The notes beneath the pieces are model-generated. The model was not told where the DNA came from, ran no database searches, and was given only the letters and a program-made list of their open reading frames with translations. Shown here piece after piece: positions 1 to 10,880 of a DNA stretch of 64,000 bases. Both the position numbers and the translations under genes were made by a program. Every line of letters starts with the position of its first letter. Positions within the stretch are counted from its first letter, which is position 1. Source of the stretch: Trileptium ribeirensis (Eukaryota; Nematoda; Enoplea; Enoplida; Thoracostomopsidae); the NCBI GenBank assembly GCA_030248225.1, contig JASANE010024760.1:1-64000 (forward strand). The letters run 5' to 3'.

Positions 1-1045
1 TTCACAGTACGCACTAGAAATGACCGCTGCTCGCTTGATGTTCGCTCCATGCACACTTTCTGTACATTTACAGTCTGCAACTCCTAACGCAAACGTTCGA
101 AAGCCACAGAAAATTCCCAATATTATTTGAAAAATATCAAAGGAAGACCTTGCGAACGTGATACCATAATCACAGTCAAAGTAACGGCCAAACTTGCAAC
201 ATATCTGACTAAAGTTGGCAAAAATTTCAAGAATTTGGCTTTATTATTTGCCATGCAAGATGAAACTTTTTTGGCACAGCAACTTAAATTACGAAAATTT
301 GCCTTTCAGTGCCAATTTTGTCGATATTTTCGAAAATCAATCTAACTTTTATCAGCGTGAACTACTGCGGCATGCAGTGAGTACTGTCTGAAGGTTATTC
401 GAAAATACGGTTATTTTTAATAATAACTACGCATAGTAATTAATATCCCTTAGCTCTTACGCGAGTATTCTATAGCAAGAAAATTGAAACGAGCAGTACG
501 CTGTCCGTTACTAAAGTTTTCAATAAAATTCCAACAAAAATTGTGCGTAAACGATATTGATAAGAATATATGTAGAAGTTGTATCCATGTCTACGATACT
601 TCGTAGTATAATGTATTTTATTAATCAAAATATAGACTATCGGTCGATTAACACAGCAATAAACATGATTGAACCGCTTTATTTAATTGATGTCACAAAT
701 TCCAATTATTATCAGGGTGCAGGAGGATGGTCAATGCCGCTGCCAAAAATATTGGTGAGGCTTCCTCATAGCGACTTTTTTGCCGAAAACTGGAGCCTGT
801 GCCGGTCCGTCTCCTCTTGCTACACCACTGGCTGTTATACTCAAGCGACCGTAGTAATAAGTTCACCAACGAGAAGTCATTCGACTACAAAGTACATGCT
901 CGTGATGCTTATTTGTTAGACCGCATGGAATACGAATCAAATAATTCAGTATAATCGCGCCTGTGAAAGGTTAATTTATTAAGGTTACCAGCATCCGTAA
1001 CGCTACTATTTACATTAAGATTTATTGTCTTCGCTCATGAAACAC

Positions 1046-1336
1046 TTATGTATGTAATATGCTTTTGAAGCTCTTACATGATAGCTGCTTGACAAGATCA
1101 TCACAAAAACGATTTGCCAGATATGTAGTGCAAATGTGACGTGTGAAGCTCATTGATTGATCTACTTCCAGTTTTAATTTTAAGCATGATTTATGGGATG
1201 CTTTCGAAATACCTACGGAGGCATCTTTCTTTTTAAACGAAAAGATGTCCGTTGACCATTCACAAGACCCAAAATATGTAAACAAGACGTGTATAAAAAT
1301 GATGATTTGTGCGAAAATCAAAGTTAATGATGACAT
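1046..1336 (-). pseudogene. Left-arm copy of the small secreted protein, frameshifted
   Basis: Matches 16,677-16,997 from the start codon through LVKQLSCK, then a one-base insertion near 1,070 changes the frame and gives an early stop (96 codons). An overlapping plus-strand frame at 1,245-1,496 is also open for 83 codons with a hydrophobic end; I cannot exclude that this opposite frame is the real one, although it is broken in the right arm. Confidence 0.35.
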
Positions 1337-1420
1337 ATCTAACAGTATCTTAGTTTGCGGTGCTTCAATTTTATCTTTTCTATTAAATGATATATATGAC
1401 TCTAATAAATATTATACTTG

Positions 1421-1693
1421 CTACTGGTTAGAATTTTCAACTACGGCAATAGTTGGACTCGTAATGGTATTTGAAAAATTAGCCAGAGATAAATGAATGA
1501 CAAAAACAAAAAGCGGAATCTGACAACTTAATACATAGCTGGTAATAAAATTTTCCAATGTATCAATCGCCAAAATATAATTCAAAAACGAATGAAGCAT
1601 GAATGGACCGTCGACGGCGCAGAGCCAACTTACATTGCCTAAATTAGCAGGAATAAGAGTTAGGGCGATAATACTTTTGCGGTAAGAAGGCAT
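1421..1693 (-). CDS. Weak candidate exon with GTAAGT donor
   Basis: A 90-codon open frame on the same strand as 1,046-1,336 and just upstream of it. The first 20 residues (MPSYRKSIIALTLIPANLGN) resemble a signal peptide and are followed at once by GTAAGT, a consensus donor, so the true exon may end there (about 1,634). The downstream part has hydrophobic stretches (LSCQIPLFVFVIHLSLA). In the right arm (from 16,318) the first exon and donor are kept, but the rest is frameshifted after FM, which fits an intron beginning at the GT. No family recognised. Confidence 0.25.
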   Translation of the reverse strand: MPSYRKSIIALTLIPANLGNVSWLCAVDGPFMLHSFLNYILAIDTLENFITSYVLSCQIPLFVFVIHLSLANFSNTITSPTIAVVENSNQ

Positions 1694-1935
1694 AAAGGGT
1701 TATCCTTCTTTTTATAAAGCAATGGATTTAAAACAAAAATTGCATATTTTCTCCAACTTAAAGCACCGATTGCCTAACGGCAGTTGTAAAATAATTTTAC
1801 TTTGGGTTTACCTTCAATACAATCATTAATTTTCGATCAACAATATAATGTCTTGTCGACTAATCACGGATGGTCGCACATGACCTCTATGATATCGGCA
1901 AACATTATTTTCATATTTTAATTTTTCGTCAATTG

Positions 1936-2166
1936 TTATCGTCGCAAATGTACATAAGACATACTCAAAAACCTGACTGGCAGGATTTTATTCCAACACT
2001 TATTACTTGAAAATTGATTCATGAATATAACTAGCATTTTCCAGGGAATGCTATTAACAATTCGCGCACATAGGTGAAGAATAGAACGCATATATCCGTA
2101 TTCTGGTGGGGGTAGGTACAATAATCCAGAGTTTCTTATCAAATCATAACTTAATTTGGCTGTCAT
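1936..2166 (-). CDS. Weak candidate open frame of unknown function
   Basis: A 76-codon ATG frame (MTAKLSYDLIRN start), on the same strand and upstream of the two preceding candidates. The right-arm equivalent (from 15,842) is frameshifted after GLLY by an extra base in a C-rich run. No signal peptide, domain or convincing splice site. It may be part of a multi-exon gene spanning 1.0-2.2 kb, or chance. Confidence 0.15.
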   Translation of the reverse strand: MTAKLSYDLIRNSGLLYLPPPEYGYMRSILHLCARIVNSIPWKMLVIFMNQFSSNKCWNKILPVRFLSMSYVHLRR

Positions 2167-3130
2167 TTTATTTATAACTGGGAACTGAGCATGCTGGTTT
2201 GGCTAAAACTTCCACAAGTCCATGATGTGACATGTTATTATATCTATATCTGCGATATCATTGCAATAAACACTTTCGAATTTACAAACGAAGGGGTCAA
2301 AATCTTCAAAATATAAATGTGCAAATTTTGTTGTTAACACCGATATTGTGTCCGATGGAACGATTTAGCTCAAAATTTTCGCAGTAACCGTGCTCTTAGG
2401 CAGCATACTTCCTTATATACCGTACAAATGAATTTGTTTGATTAGTTTTTACTTGTATTTCAGAACACAAATCGTTTGTTGATTCTTATACCGCGCCGAC
2501 TTTGTCACGCTTCGTGTATTACAGTTGTATATTTGTCTGTAATTAAAAATTTCAAGTGACGTTTTCAAACCCAGGATTCAGGTTTACCAATCACCCAGTT
2601 TAATGAGCAGAAATTTCCTCAATCCGCATGCCTACTATCTCAGCCTTTTAATTTGTTGTACCTGGTTTTACTAGAGTATTAAGTAATTCTTGAGTATTAT
2701 TTTTAATAAATATTTGTTGTATAACTACAATTTAGTTGCCTATAATCAATTGCAATAAGATTGTTAAAATTGAACCACAAATGTGTTAGCCCTTTATAGC
2801 CGAAAATAAATATATTTCGAGTACAGATGAACATTTGTAAGGCGTCTAAAGGAGTTGAACCTGAAAAATTCTAGCGCCAATCACTGAAGCTATTTGGCAG
2901 CTGTTGCCGGCATAATTAAGGCTTTTTTACAGTAGTGCAGTACACGTCGAATTCAGTTAGTCCAACGACTCGCAAAGTAAATGGTTGTTATCGACAACTG
3001 CAGGCATAAAAGGGTTCAACAATTTAGTAAACTGCTTTTAGAAATAAATAAGAATATGCTAATATTGTTAATAGTGTTGCGAAATAATAAATACACAATA
3101 TGTTATGCGGCGCTTATTTAGACTTCTGCA

Positions 3131-4309
3131 CAGTCACTGCACAATGTGACAGATTTTTTGAAAAAATACTGATACGGAAACTGTATCACTTTATCAAAAT
3201 TGCTGCAGAAACTGTGTCATCTTTCGGATCTCTGCCATAAGAAACTGCATTCCTTTCAGAAAATCTGCTGCCGGAAATTCTGACAACTTTTAAAAAGATG
3301 TCAAAAAATCTGTTAAACTTTGAATTTCGGTCATGACGCAAGCATTGCGCCGTAGACTGAACTGTCGAGTTTTCTGCCATAATCTGATTTCGTCGTGAGA
3401 TCCAAAACAGAAGCTGACATGGTATTTTGTACAACGCTGTTACTTGTCATTCCTGAACGAAAATAGATATTAATGTCTCCAGTTGTTTGATGATATAGTA
3501 GTATCAGAACATTTCGTGTATATATACTATTTTCACTAAGTCAAAAACGATGGTGTGGTCATCTAGAATCCAACGTTAATTTTTTTGAAATCTTAGATAT
3601 TCATTTAAGTTTCTCCAATTTTTGAAATTTTCACCTTATTTTCTTAAATTTTCCTTGATTTTTGCTAAGTTTAAAAAAATTTTCCGTGCGCCCGTGGCAA
3701 GCGGAGGTTTTATCCTGGGTGGTATCCACTATCAACACGTATCATTATAAGTTTTGTGGCACGCAATATTGGTAGTGTTTCTTAACTGTTATCACAGCAA
3801 CATTATGACGCTTTAGAGAATCCAGAGGTTTCAGCGTGGTATATACATCAAACTAAAACAGTTGCATGTGATTAGCATGACAACTATAGATGAAAGCACG
3901 CTCTCTCCGTTTCCTCCTCGTTACGAGATACTAATTTTATTGCTACACAAAATTTGTGTGGCAGATTTTTAGAAATGGCTACAGCATGCGCAGCGATATA
4001 CTCAAAAATTGGTACACAAGCTGTGCCAATTTCATAAAAGTAGCTCAATTTATGTATTTATGTAAAAGTGACAGTTTGTGCGGCAGCTTTTTTTCTAAAA
4101 ATGACACATTTTTTGTAGCAGTTTTACTAAAAGTGACAGTTTCTGTAGCAGCGTGTCTAAAAGTGCCAGATCTTCTGTAGAAGTTTTCCTAAAACAGGCA
4201 CAAAACTACATTATAATTTCAGAAAGACACTGTTTTTCGGCAGGTTTTCTAAAAGTGACACATTTTCTGTAGCAGTTTTTTATAAATATTCCCATAATGG
4301 CAGTGACTG
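3131..4309. mobile_element. Foldback-like element with ~37-bp subterminal repeats (left arm)
   Basis: The ends are a perfect 10-bp inverted repeat, CAGTCACTGC at 3,131-3,140 and its complement at 4,300-4,309. Inside each end is an array of a degenerate ~37-bp motif (core: GTGACA, TTTTCTGTAGCAG, then TTCTAAAA). The array at 3,140-3,320 reads in the opposite direction to the one at 3,955-4,290, giving a foldback layout. The centre is AT-rich and non-coding. No transposase was seen, and the 8-bp flanks do not match, so family and target duplication are unknown. Open frames here, such as 3,186-3,434, run through the repeats and are not genes. Confidence 0.6.
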
Positions 4310-6039
4310 CCCACAACTCTGCGAATGTTACATCATTTACTGAATACGACACATATGCGCATAAATCTTCGTCGATTTAAACATGTATTAATTGTCGCTT
4401 GTTATCGTTAGTTAGCTCCGAAAAAGTCTTTACTTTGCGGATCAAGCATTTAGTTAGGCAATTTTCGACAAAATTTGAGACTTTGTCGTAGTTGGTTTTA
4501 TAATATGTAGGAAACATGGCCGGAATTTAAAAAGAAAAAGCATGCTCTGCATTTTTACGCCCATTCGTGGATATTACGGCGAAATTGTTTCAAGTAGGTA
4601 CTTAGTCATTTCCAAAATTCAGCTAACCATTGCACGTACGTTGCTTTTTAGCGGTGCCAGTATGTCCTTTAGATGTACTTGATACTGAATTTGGAGTATT
4701 TAAATACCGTTGAATACAGAATTCAGGGGCAAAGATATGGAATTAACGAAACTATATATATTTAAAGTAAATCAATGTTTAAGTAAATGAAACTCTATCG
4801 TTGGGATTTAGATGCATTAGGCAACGACCAACAAACAGTATAGGAATCACAAATCTCTGGTTCCATGGCTTCTATTATTTAAGTATATATCCTATATTTA
4901 GTATAAATTTTCATAATGTAATAACGTATCGACGTTGCCCCTATGTACTTATATTTCATGATCTCCATGTCCTCAAATTATTTCAGAATTGACAAACGCT
5001 GATTGTTGGAATATCGATATAATTTTACATACACGGAGGAACGGTTTTCATCTCGCAAAATTTTACTTACAGATACACTTCAGATCTTCAACCACAAATT
5101 CTCAGTTCACTCATGCGCTAATTTTGATTTTAAAATTTTTTGACATTTTTCGGTGTCTACAGGATTTCATATTATATAGTTACGGTTTTATTATGTGATA
5201 CTATTCTAGTCGCAATAAAATATTAAATCATATGAAGATGATTAATAACACCACTGAAGAAATGGAAACGCGCCAGTACATCTCAATTTCATGTTGCATA
5301 ATGAAATTTAAAATACCGTATCAAATTCGAATTTTTTCGCATTAAAATTGTCTCATATTTTTTGATCTTTATCTTGTGACTGATACCAAAATGTCATGCA
5401 GTGCACAACTTTTCATAAACTCACATATCTCCTTGGATGGCAGCTGAACGATGCGGCATTACTTTTTTAGTTACTGGCCCAACTGTAATTAAATCTATTT
5501 TCCATAAATTCCAAATAATGACAGCTCCCATTTTTTACTGTTCCCAAACATGAAAAAGCGAAACCATTTTAGTATGGCGAGATATACTATACATTCGCAA
5601 TATTGTCTTTGGTCTTTATGTTGAAAACATGACTTCAGCCACGATTTGCGGTACGTCAGAGTATCAACAAAGTACCCAAGAAGTGTCGTATTATAATTTA
5701 TACACAATTATTTCTGCCGTATTACTACATAATGTATGCAACTATCCTACCTAGAAATATGTTACACAAGCTCGGATAAGAACCGAGCACCCTTTAATTT
5801 AAGACATTCCGCAATGTTTAAGAGCACAGGTTGTGGACAAAAGAGTTTACAATAACTATATATTCTATTTTGCAATAGTTTTCGGTTATTTAAGGGTACA
5901 TGACATTTTCCAGGAAAATAATGGTGCAGTAATCGTTGGGCCTTTGAAAAGCAAGTCAACTACTTTCTATAAAGATAGAGATTCAGCCCAATTTAAGCAG
6001 CGTATTGTTCCTAAATATTTTGTGAAAGCTCTTTTCTAA

Positions 6040-7170
6040 AGCTTTTTCCCTCCGTTGCCCATTAGTATCCTGAATGAATCAATGCATCTTATATGATAAC
6101 GCATTTGTTGTGCAATATATGAGCTTAACCTTCGCTTCCCATCCGTGGTTTGAATGAATCAATGTATCTTGTATGATGAATAAAGTTCGTGGTGCAAGGT
6201 ATGGACTTCGCGCCATTGCCAAGCAGTATCCTGAATGAATCAATGCATCCCATATGATGACACATTTGTTATGCAATATCAACCCCTTCCTCCGTTGTCC
6301 CATTGAGTAGCGTGAATGAATCAATACCGTGTATGATGACATCGTTGTACAATATATGAGCGCCGCTCCGTTCCCATCAGTAGCCTGAATGAATCTATGC
6401 AAATTGTATGATGACACATTTGTTATGCAATATATGAGCATTCCTCCGTTGCCCATTAGTAGTCTGAATGAATCTATGTATCTTGTATTATAACACATTT
6501 GTTATGCAATATATGAGCTTCCCTTCGTTTGCCCATCAGTACCCTGAATGAATACAATGTATCTTGTGTTATAAACATTTGTTTTATGCGACGATTTAGC
6601 TTCCCTCCGTTTGCCCATCAGTAGCCTGAATAAATCAATGTATCTTGTATGATGACACATTTTGTTGTGCAATATACGAGCTTTCGCTTTCGTTGCTCAT
6701 TAGTAACCTGAATGAAACAATCCTTCTTGTTTCTTGACACATTCGTCGTGCAATATATGAGCTTTTATCGCTTCGTCCCATCAGGTAGCCTAATAAATCT
6801 CTGCATCTTGTATTATGCAATATTCGCTATGCGATATATGTGTTTAGCTCGGCTGCCCATCCGTAGTCTGAATGAATCTATGCAACTTGTATGACGACAC
6901 ATTCGTTGTGCAATATAATGAGCTTCGGTCCGCTGCCCATTTGTTGTCTGAATAAATCAATGCGTCTTGTATAATGACAGTTTCGTCGTGAAATGTATGA
7001 GCTTCGCGCTGCTGCCAATCCGCAGCCTGAATGAATCAATGCATCTTGTATGATGACGCATTTGTTGTGCAATGTATGCACTTTTTTTCACTCCGCTGCC
7101 CATTAGTAGTCTAAATGAATCATGATACTCTTGTATATGCCACATCCGTCGTGCAATATATGACCTTACT
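6040..7170. repeat. ~80-bp minisatellite, about 14 copies (left arm)
   Basis: Tandem units of about 80 bp, each with landmarks GCCCATNAGTAGCCTGAATG, AATCAATGCATCTTGTATGA and CATTTGTTGTGCAATATATG. Units differ by several substitutions and small indels, so this is an old, diverged array. The period is not a multiple of three; open frames here (for example 6,079-6,498) arise from the repeat and jump frame between units. Confidence 0.9.
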
Positions 7171-7474
7171 TTTGTAGGCCAAAGTACTCTGCATCAGTAC
7201 CGTATTATACTGGCAAAGTTTAGCTTTAAGTTTTTGACCCCAAAGGTTTTTCAAAAAGTGAATTTTTAAGTTATTGAAACGATAAAGATCTCAACTAATT
7301 ACTAAAGAAATGCGTACTCGGTATTTTATCTAAATCTTGAGCTATTTTTTATTACATTCGTCTTTGGAAATATATCGATTTCTATATTTTTCATTTTCAG
7401 ATAATATTTAACCGCCAACAATACAGTACTATGTTATGAGTAACACGAATTATAATGAAACTATATGAAACGTA

Positions 7475-7628
7475 ATGAGATTGCTAGAAAAACTATAAAA
7501 CATTATATTAGCTGTCGTTCAGCTGGTATTATATAGCGACGAGTGTTTTAGTCCTGATAACAGCGGAACTAACGGAAGTACCGATGATAACATGGGATCT
7601 AAAGCATTGATCAATTTTCTGAACCAAC
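7475..7628 (+). pseudogene. Broken mirror copy of the FReD signal-peptide exon
   Basis: Same 154-nt length as the right-arm exon, with the same ATG and GTAGGT donor. A single base difference changes the eighth codon from TTA to TAA (7,496-7,498), so translation would stop after seven residues. No indels are needed to align the two. The copy points to the right, toward the spacer, but the FReD exon there is on the opposite strand, so this exon could not join it even if repaired. Alternative: the stop is a sequencing error and both copies are equal. Confidence 0.6.
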
Positions 7629-7928
7629 GTAGGTTCTACAGTTTATGCAAGTTGCCTAAAATTTTACGAAAAAGCATTCTGCGGTATACCATGATGTAGC
7701 CACGTTGCTACGGTTGGAGGTGGGGGAATGACAACTTGCGACAAGCCACGCTGTCTAATTTCTAGCAATTGTAGTTGTTTACAGAAAAATATTTTTTTAG
7801 CAGAACGCTTAATTCTTTGGCTCTACATTATTGCAGGCTCTTCAGCTGACAAAAAATCATGCGAACATTGAGGTTGGGCTATTTATATGATACAATAGCG
7901 AAAACATAGATGACGAGCTGAAGTCCCA

Positions 7929-8108
7929 TCATTGATATTGCTGGGAGCAATTTTTATTTTTACGACCCAATTTCGAAAAATTTTCGATCGTAAAAAGTTT
8001 GGTGCGGTGAATATCTAATCCATCGTATCCTTGATTACGTCGATGTGCACATAATATTTTACTGCAGTGTTCCGTATTAAGTAGATGATACAAGCAACGT
8101 GGAACTGG
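7929..8108 (-). CDS. Candidate FReD gene exon 3 (left arm)
   Basis: After a pyrimidine-rich acceptor (TTCTGCTCCAG at 8,109-8,119) an open frame of 59 codons starts in phase 0, matching the end of exon 2, and stops with TGA at 7,931-7,929. Its second half has the pattern GLDxHxxxxFT followed by KNCSQQY, resembling the GDGLxYHxGxxFST ... NCAxxY stretch before the FReD calcium-site and WWY region. The ~70 residues that normally lie between GGWTV and this stretch are mostly absent, and the following WWYxxC and NLNG motifs are not seen in frame, so either exons are missing or the gene is truncated. The frame is conserved in the right arm (9,939-10,118), where it points away from exon 2. Similarity is modest and could be chance. 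Confidence 0.35.
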   Translation of the reverse strand, partial: PVPRCLYHLLNTEHCSKILCAHRRNQGYDGLDIHRTKLFTIENFSKLGRKNKNCSQQYQ

Positions 8109-8529
8109 CTGGAGCAGAAAAGTCACGGTCCTTTCGTGTACGCAATAAACTCTTTACTTGCATACGAAAACAAAAGACACAATCTACAATATATATCTAC
8201 GCAAAACCGCAATAATACATAAATATAGGTTAATTTACTCTACCATAGATGCGGTCAACTTTAGCTTTCAATCGTTATAGCTTCACGTCGTATGATGGAT
8301 TAATGTGGCAGCCTTAAGGTATTTCTATTGTGTATCGCCTTATCGTTAACGCGCTGCTCTGTTTAACATTGTTCGTTAGTTAGCTGTTATGTATATATAG
8401 ATTATTAAATAATATCGTAAAGATGATGTTAAATGTTAATAATTATAACAATTTATACAATGACAAATGGGAACCGGTTTCAAACTGGCTTATAGCTTAA
8501 GATGTATAAGCATAGTTAGGAATTATTTA

Positions 8530-9520
8530 ATACAAAACAATAGTCATCCGTACCGTCCATCCACCTCCGTCCGTGCCAAAATCACAGTAGGTGGTTTTGG
8601 TGCAAGTAGCAACGTTTCCACTACAACTCGATGTTGGATAGAGTTCGTACGATCCGGAAACAGGCGTGTAACCGAGCTTTTTCAATGTTGTTTGAGCCGT
8701 TGCGCAATCAAGAGGTTTAGAAGATTTCAATTCTGAAAATTTACCTTAAAAATAACAGACGAGTCGTGCCATTGATGCTCACAATCGATGTTGTCGAATA
8801 TATACTTTAACTAAGGCCAAATTATTTATAAAATATATTTTACGGTTTCAAATGTGTTTCATAAAGAAATGCATTTAGAAGCATCTATAGCAAGTTTTTG
8901 ATTGTGCTTTAATTCTGATAGCATCCAGTTACATTATTAAAATATTCGTTTTTCGTGATAACTTATATTATGTGGACTCTGTAAATTAAAAATTGAGTTA
9001 TGTGTGATAGAGACTTATAACATTTTGCTAGGGAAGCACGTTAACTGTGTAATGATTACAAATGGCAACCTAGTATTTATAAAGCATTTCTGAAGATTGA
9101 GCCAAGATAGTGTTATCACGTGACCCTCCCCCATCCAGTGTTCGTCACTATTTCAGACAAAACCTCCGCGTTATTAATATGGAAAAAACAGAAGCGTAAT
9201 AATACGTTTTATATCATAGTTTGGGATTTGAGAAAATGTAGTGGGTTCGAACACCATCTCTATCGACATTGCTATTACCCTACGACGACCGTAGTTGCTT
9301 CAAAATTGTATAAACATTAAGTGACATACCAACATATGGTCAAAACTTAATATTTAACATTGAAAACCACTCAGATGCAACTAGTTGTTTCAGAATTTTC
9401 TTACATGGTTAATGGTTAATTCAATTTTATCTGCGCAAAGAGTTACAGATGTGAATTATCGAATTTTGGTACGATAGCTGCCTCGATAAGTGAAATATTT
9501 TCACCATAATAGTAACTCAG
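8530..9520. other. Unique spacer at the centre of the palindrome
   Basis: These 991 bp have no mirror copy in the window. They contain the main FReD exon on the minus strand (8,554-8,732), close to the left arm boundary. The remaining ~790 bp are AT-rich with no coding signal I can defend. A short motif near 9,243-9,254 resembles a pol III B box, but no matching A box was seen. A real, non-palindromic spacer is not expected from a simple fold-back sequencing read, whose two halves would meet with little or no unique DNA. Confidence 0.9.
8554..8732 (-). CDS. FReD gene exon 2: start of fibrinogen-related domain
   Basis: This 179-nt exon lies in the palindrome spacer. Its translation contains KPLDCATAQ, then SGSYELYP, then YCDFGTDGGGWT. 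These match, in order and spacing, the opening of the fibrinogen C-terminal domain: KPxDC, SGxYxLYP and the hallmark VYCDMxTDGGGWTV. An acceptor (TTTCAG) lies just upstream at 8,733-8,738 and a weak donor (GTACGG) follows WT, giving a phase 0 end. Past that donor the frame reaches a stop within ten codons and does not match the FQRR expected next, so splicing here is likely. FReD proteins are typically secreted lectin-like or immune-recognition molecules in invertebrates; the ligand cannot be told from this fragment. The extra Cys pair (SSCSGNVATC) between the two landmarks is unusual for vertebrate ficolins. The domain call is firm; the exon ends are inferred. Confidence 0.8.
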
Positions 9521-9938
9521 TAAATAATTCCTAACTATGCTTATACATCTTAAGCTATAAGCCAGTTTGAAACCGGTTCCCATTTGTCATTGTATAAATT
9601 GTTATAATTATTAACATTTAACATCATCTTTACGATATTATTTAATAATCTATATATACATAACAGCTAACTAACGAACAATGTTAAACAGAGCAGCGCG
9701 TTAACGATAAGGCGATACACAATAGAAATACCTTAAGGCTGCCACATTAATCCATCATACGACGTGAAGCTATAACGATTGAAAGCTAAAGTTGACCGCA
9801 TCTATGGTAGAGTAAATTAACCTATATTTATGTATTATTGCGGTTTTGCGTAGATATATATTGTAGATTGGCTTTTGTTTTCTATGCAAGTAAAGAGTTT
9901 ATTGCGTACACGAAAGGACCGTGACTTTTCTGCTCCAG

Positions 9939-10118
9939 CCAGTTCCACGTTGCTTGTATCATCTACTTAATACGGAACACTGCAGTAAAATATTATGTGC
10001 ACATCGACGTAATCAAGGATACGATGGATTAGATATTCACCGCACCAAACTTTTTACGATCGAAAATTTTTCGAAATTGGGTCGTAAAAATAAAAATTGC
10101 TCCCAGCAATATCAATAG
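9939..10118 (+). pseudogene. Mirror copy of the candidate FReD exon 3
   Basis: Plus-strand copy of 7,929-8,108, preceded by the same TTCTGCTCCAG acceptor. The protein is the same up to SQQYQ and then ends in TAG rather than TGA, because the two arms differ by small changes just there. It lies between the intact signal-peptide exon (minus strand) and the spacer, in the opposite orientation to both, so it cannot belong to the same transcript as exons 1 and 2. It is either an unpaired remnant or part of another FReD gene reading outward. Confidence 0.3.
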
Positions 10119-10420
10119 ATAGGTACTTCAGCTCGTCATCTATGTTTTCGCTATTGTATCATATAAATAGCCCAACCTCAATGTTCGCATGATTTTTTGT
10201 CAGCTGAAGAGCCTGCAATAATGTAGAGCCAAAGAATTAAGCGTTCTGCTAAAAAAATATTTTTCTGTAAACAACTACAATTGCTAGAAATTAGACAGCG
10301 TGGCTTGTCGCAAGTTGTCATTCCCCCACCTCCAACCGTAGCAACGTGGCTACATCATGGTATACCGCAGAATGCTTTTTCGTAAAATTTTAGGCAACTT
10401 GCATAAACTGTAGAACCTAC

Positions 10421-10574
10421 GTTGGTTCAGAAAATTGATCAATGCTTTAGATCCCATGTTATCATCGGTACTTCCGTTAGTTCCGCTGTTATCAGGACTA
10501 AAACACTCGTCGCTATATAATACCAGCTGAACGACAGCTAATATAATGTTTAATAGTTTTTCTAGCAATCTCAT
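10421..10574 (-). CDS. FReD gene exon 1: signal peptide and linker
   Basis: First exon of a predicted secreted fibrinogen-related protein. Translation from the ATG at 10,574-10,572 gives 51 codons: a short basic start (MRLLEKLLN), a hydrophobic core (residues 10-20, IILAVVQLVLY) and then a polar Ser/Asn/Gly/Thr/Asp-rich linker, which is the layout of a cleavable signal peptide. The exon ends at a GTAGGT donor with one base left over (phase 1). The next candidate exon on this strand, 8,554-8,732, starts after a TTTCAG acceptor with two bases completing that codon, so the frame continues. The intron would be ~1.7 kb and crosses the right-arm boundary. The mirror copy at 7,475-7,628 is broken by a stop. 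The signal peptide reading is clear; the splice to exon 2 is inferred from phase, strand and protein logic. Confidence 0.6.
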
Positions 10575-10880
10575 TACGTTTCATATAGTTTCATTACAAT
10601 TCGTGTTACTCATAACATAGTACTGTATTGTTGTGGTTAAATATTATCTGAAAATCTAAAAAATATAGAAATCTATATATTTCCAAAGACGAATGTAATA
10701 AAGAATAGCTCAAGATTTAGATAAAATACCGAGTACGCATTCTTTAGTAATTAGTTGACATCTTTATCGTTTCAATAACTTAAAAATTTATTTTTGAAAA
10801 ACCTTTGGGGTCAAAAACTTAAAGCTAAACTTTGCCAGTATAATACGGTACTGATGCAGATGTACTTTGGCCTACAAAAG

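Larger units (their letters stand above)
1..8529 (+). repeat. Left arm of a giant inverted repeat
   Basis: This arm is the near-perfect reverse complement of 9,521-18,009. Base 1 pairs with 18,009, and 8,529 with 9,521; paired coordinates sum to 18,010 at the outer end and 18,050 at the inner end, so the left arm is about 40 bp longer. The arm is cut by the window start and may continue outward. Differences are scattered single substitutions and 1-4 bp indels. Contents from the outside in: short open frames (1.0-2.2 kb), a foldback-like element (3.13-4.31 kb), AT-rich DNA, a minisatellite (6.04-7.17 kb), a broken copy of the FReD signal-peptide exon (plus strand) and a FReD-like exon (minus strand). 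Confidence 0.97.

Noticed and set aside
557..919. 120-codon plus-strand frame in the left arm
   Set aside because: It starts at TTG, contains no recognisable domain, and its right-arm mirror is broken by indels into two overlapping frames.
6079..6498. 139-codon minus-strand frame
   Set aside because: It runs through the ~80-bp minisatellite, and the mirror array opens different frames.
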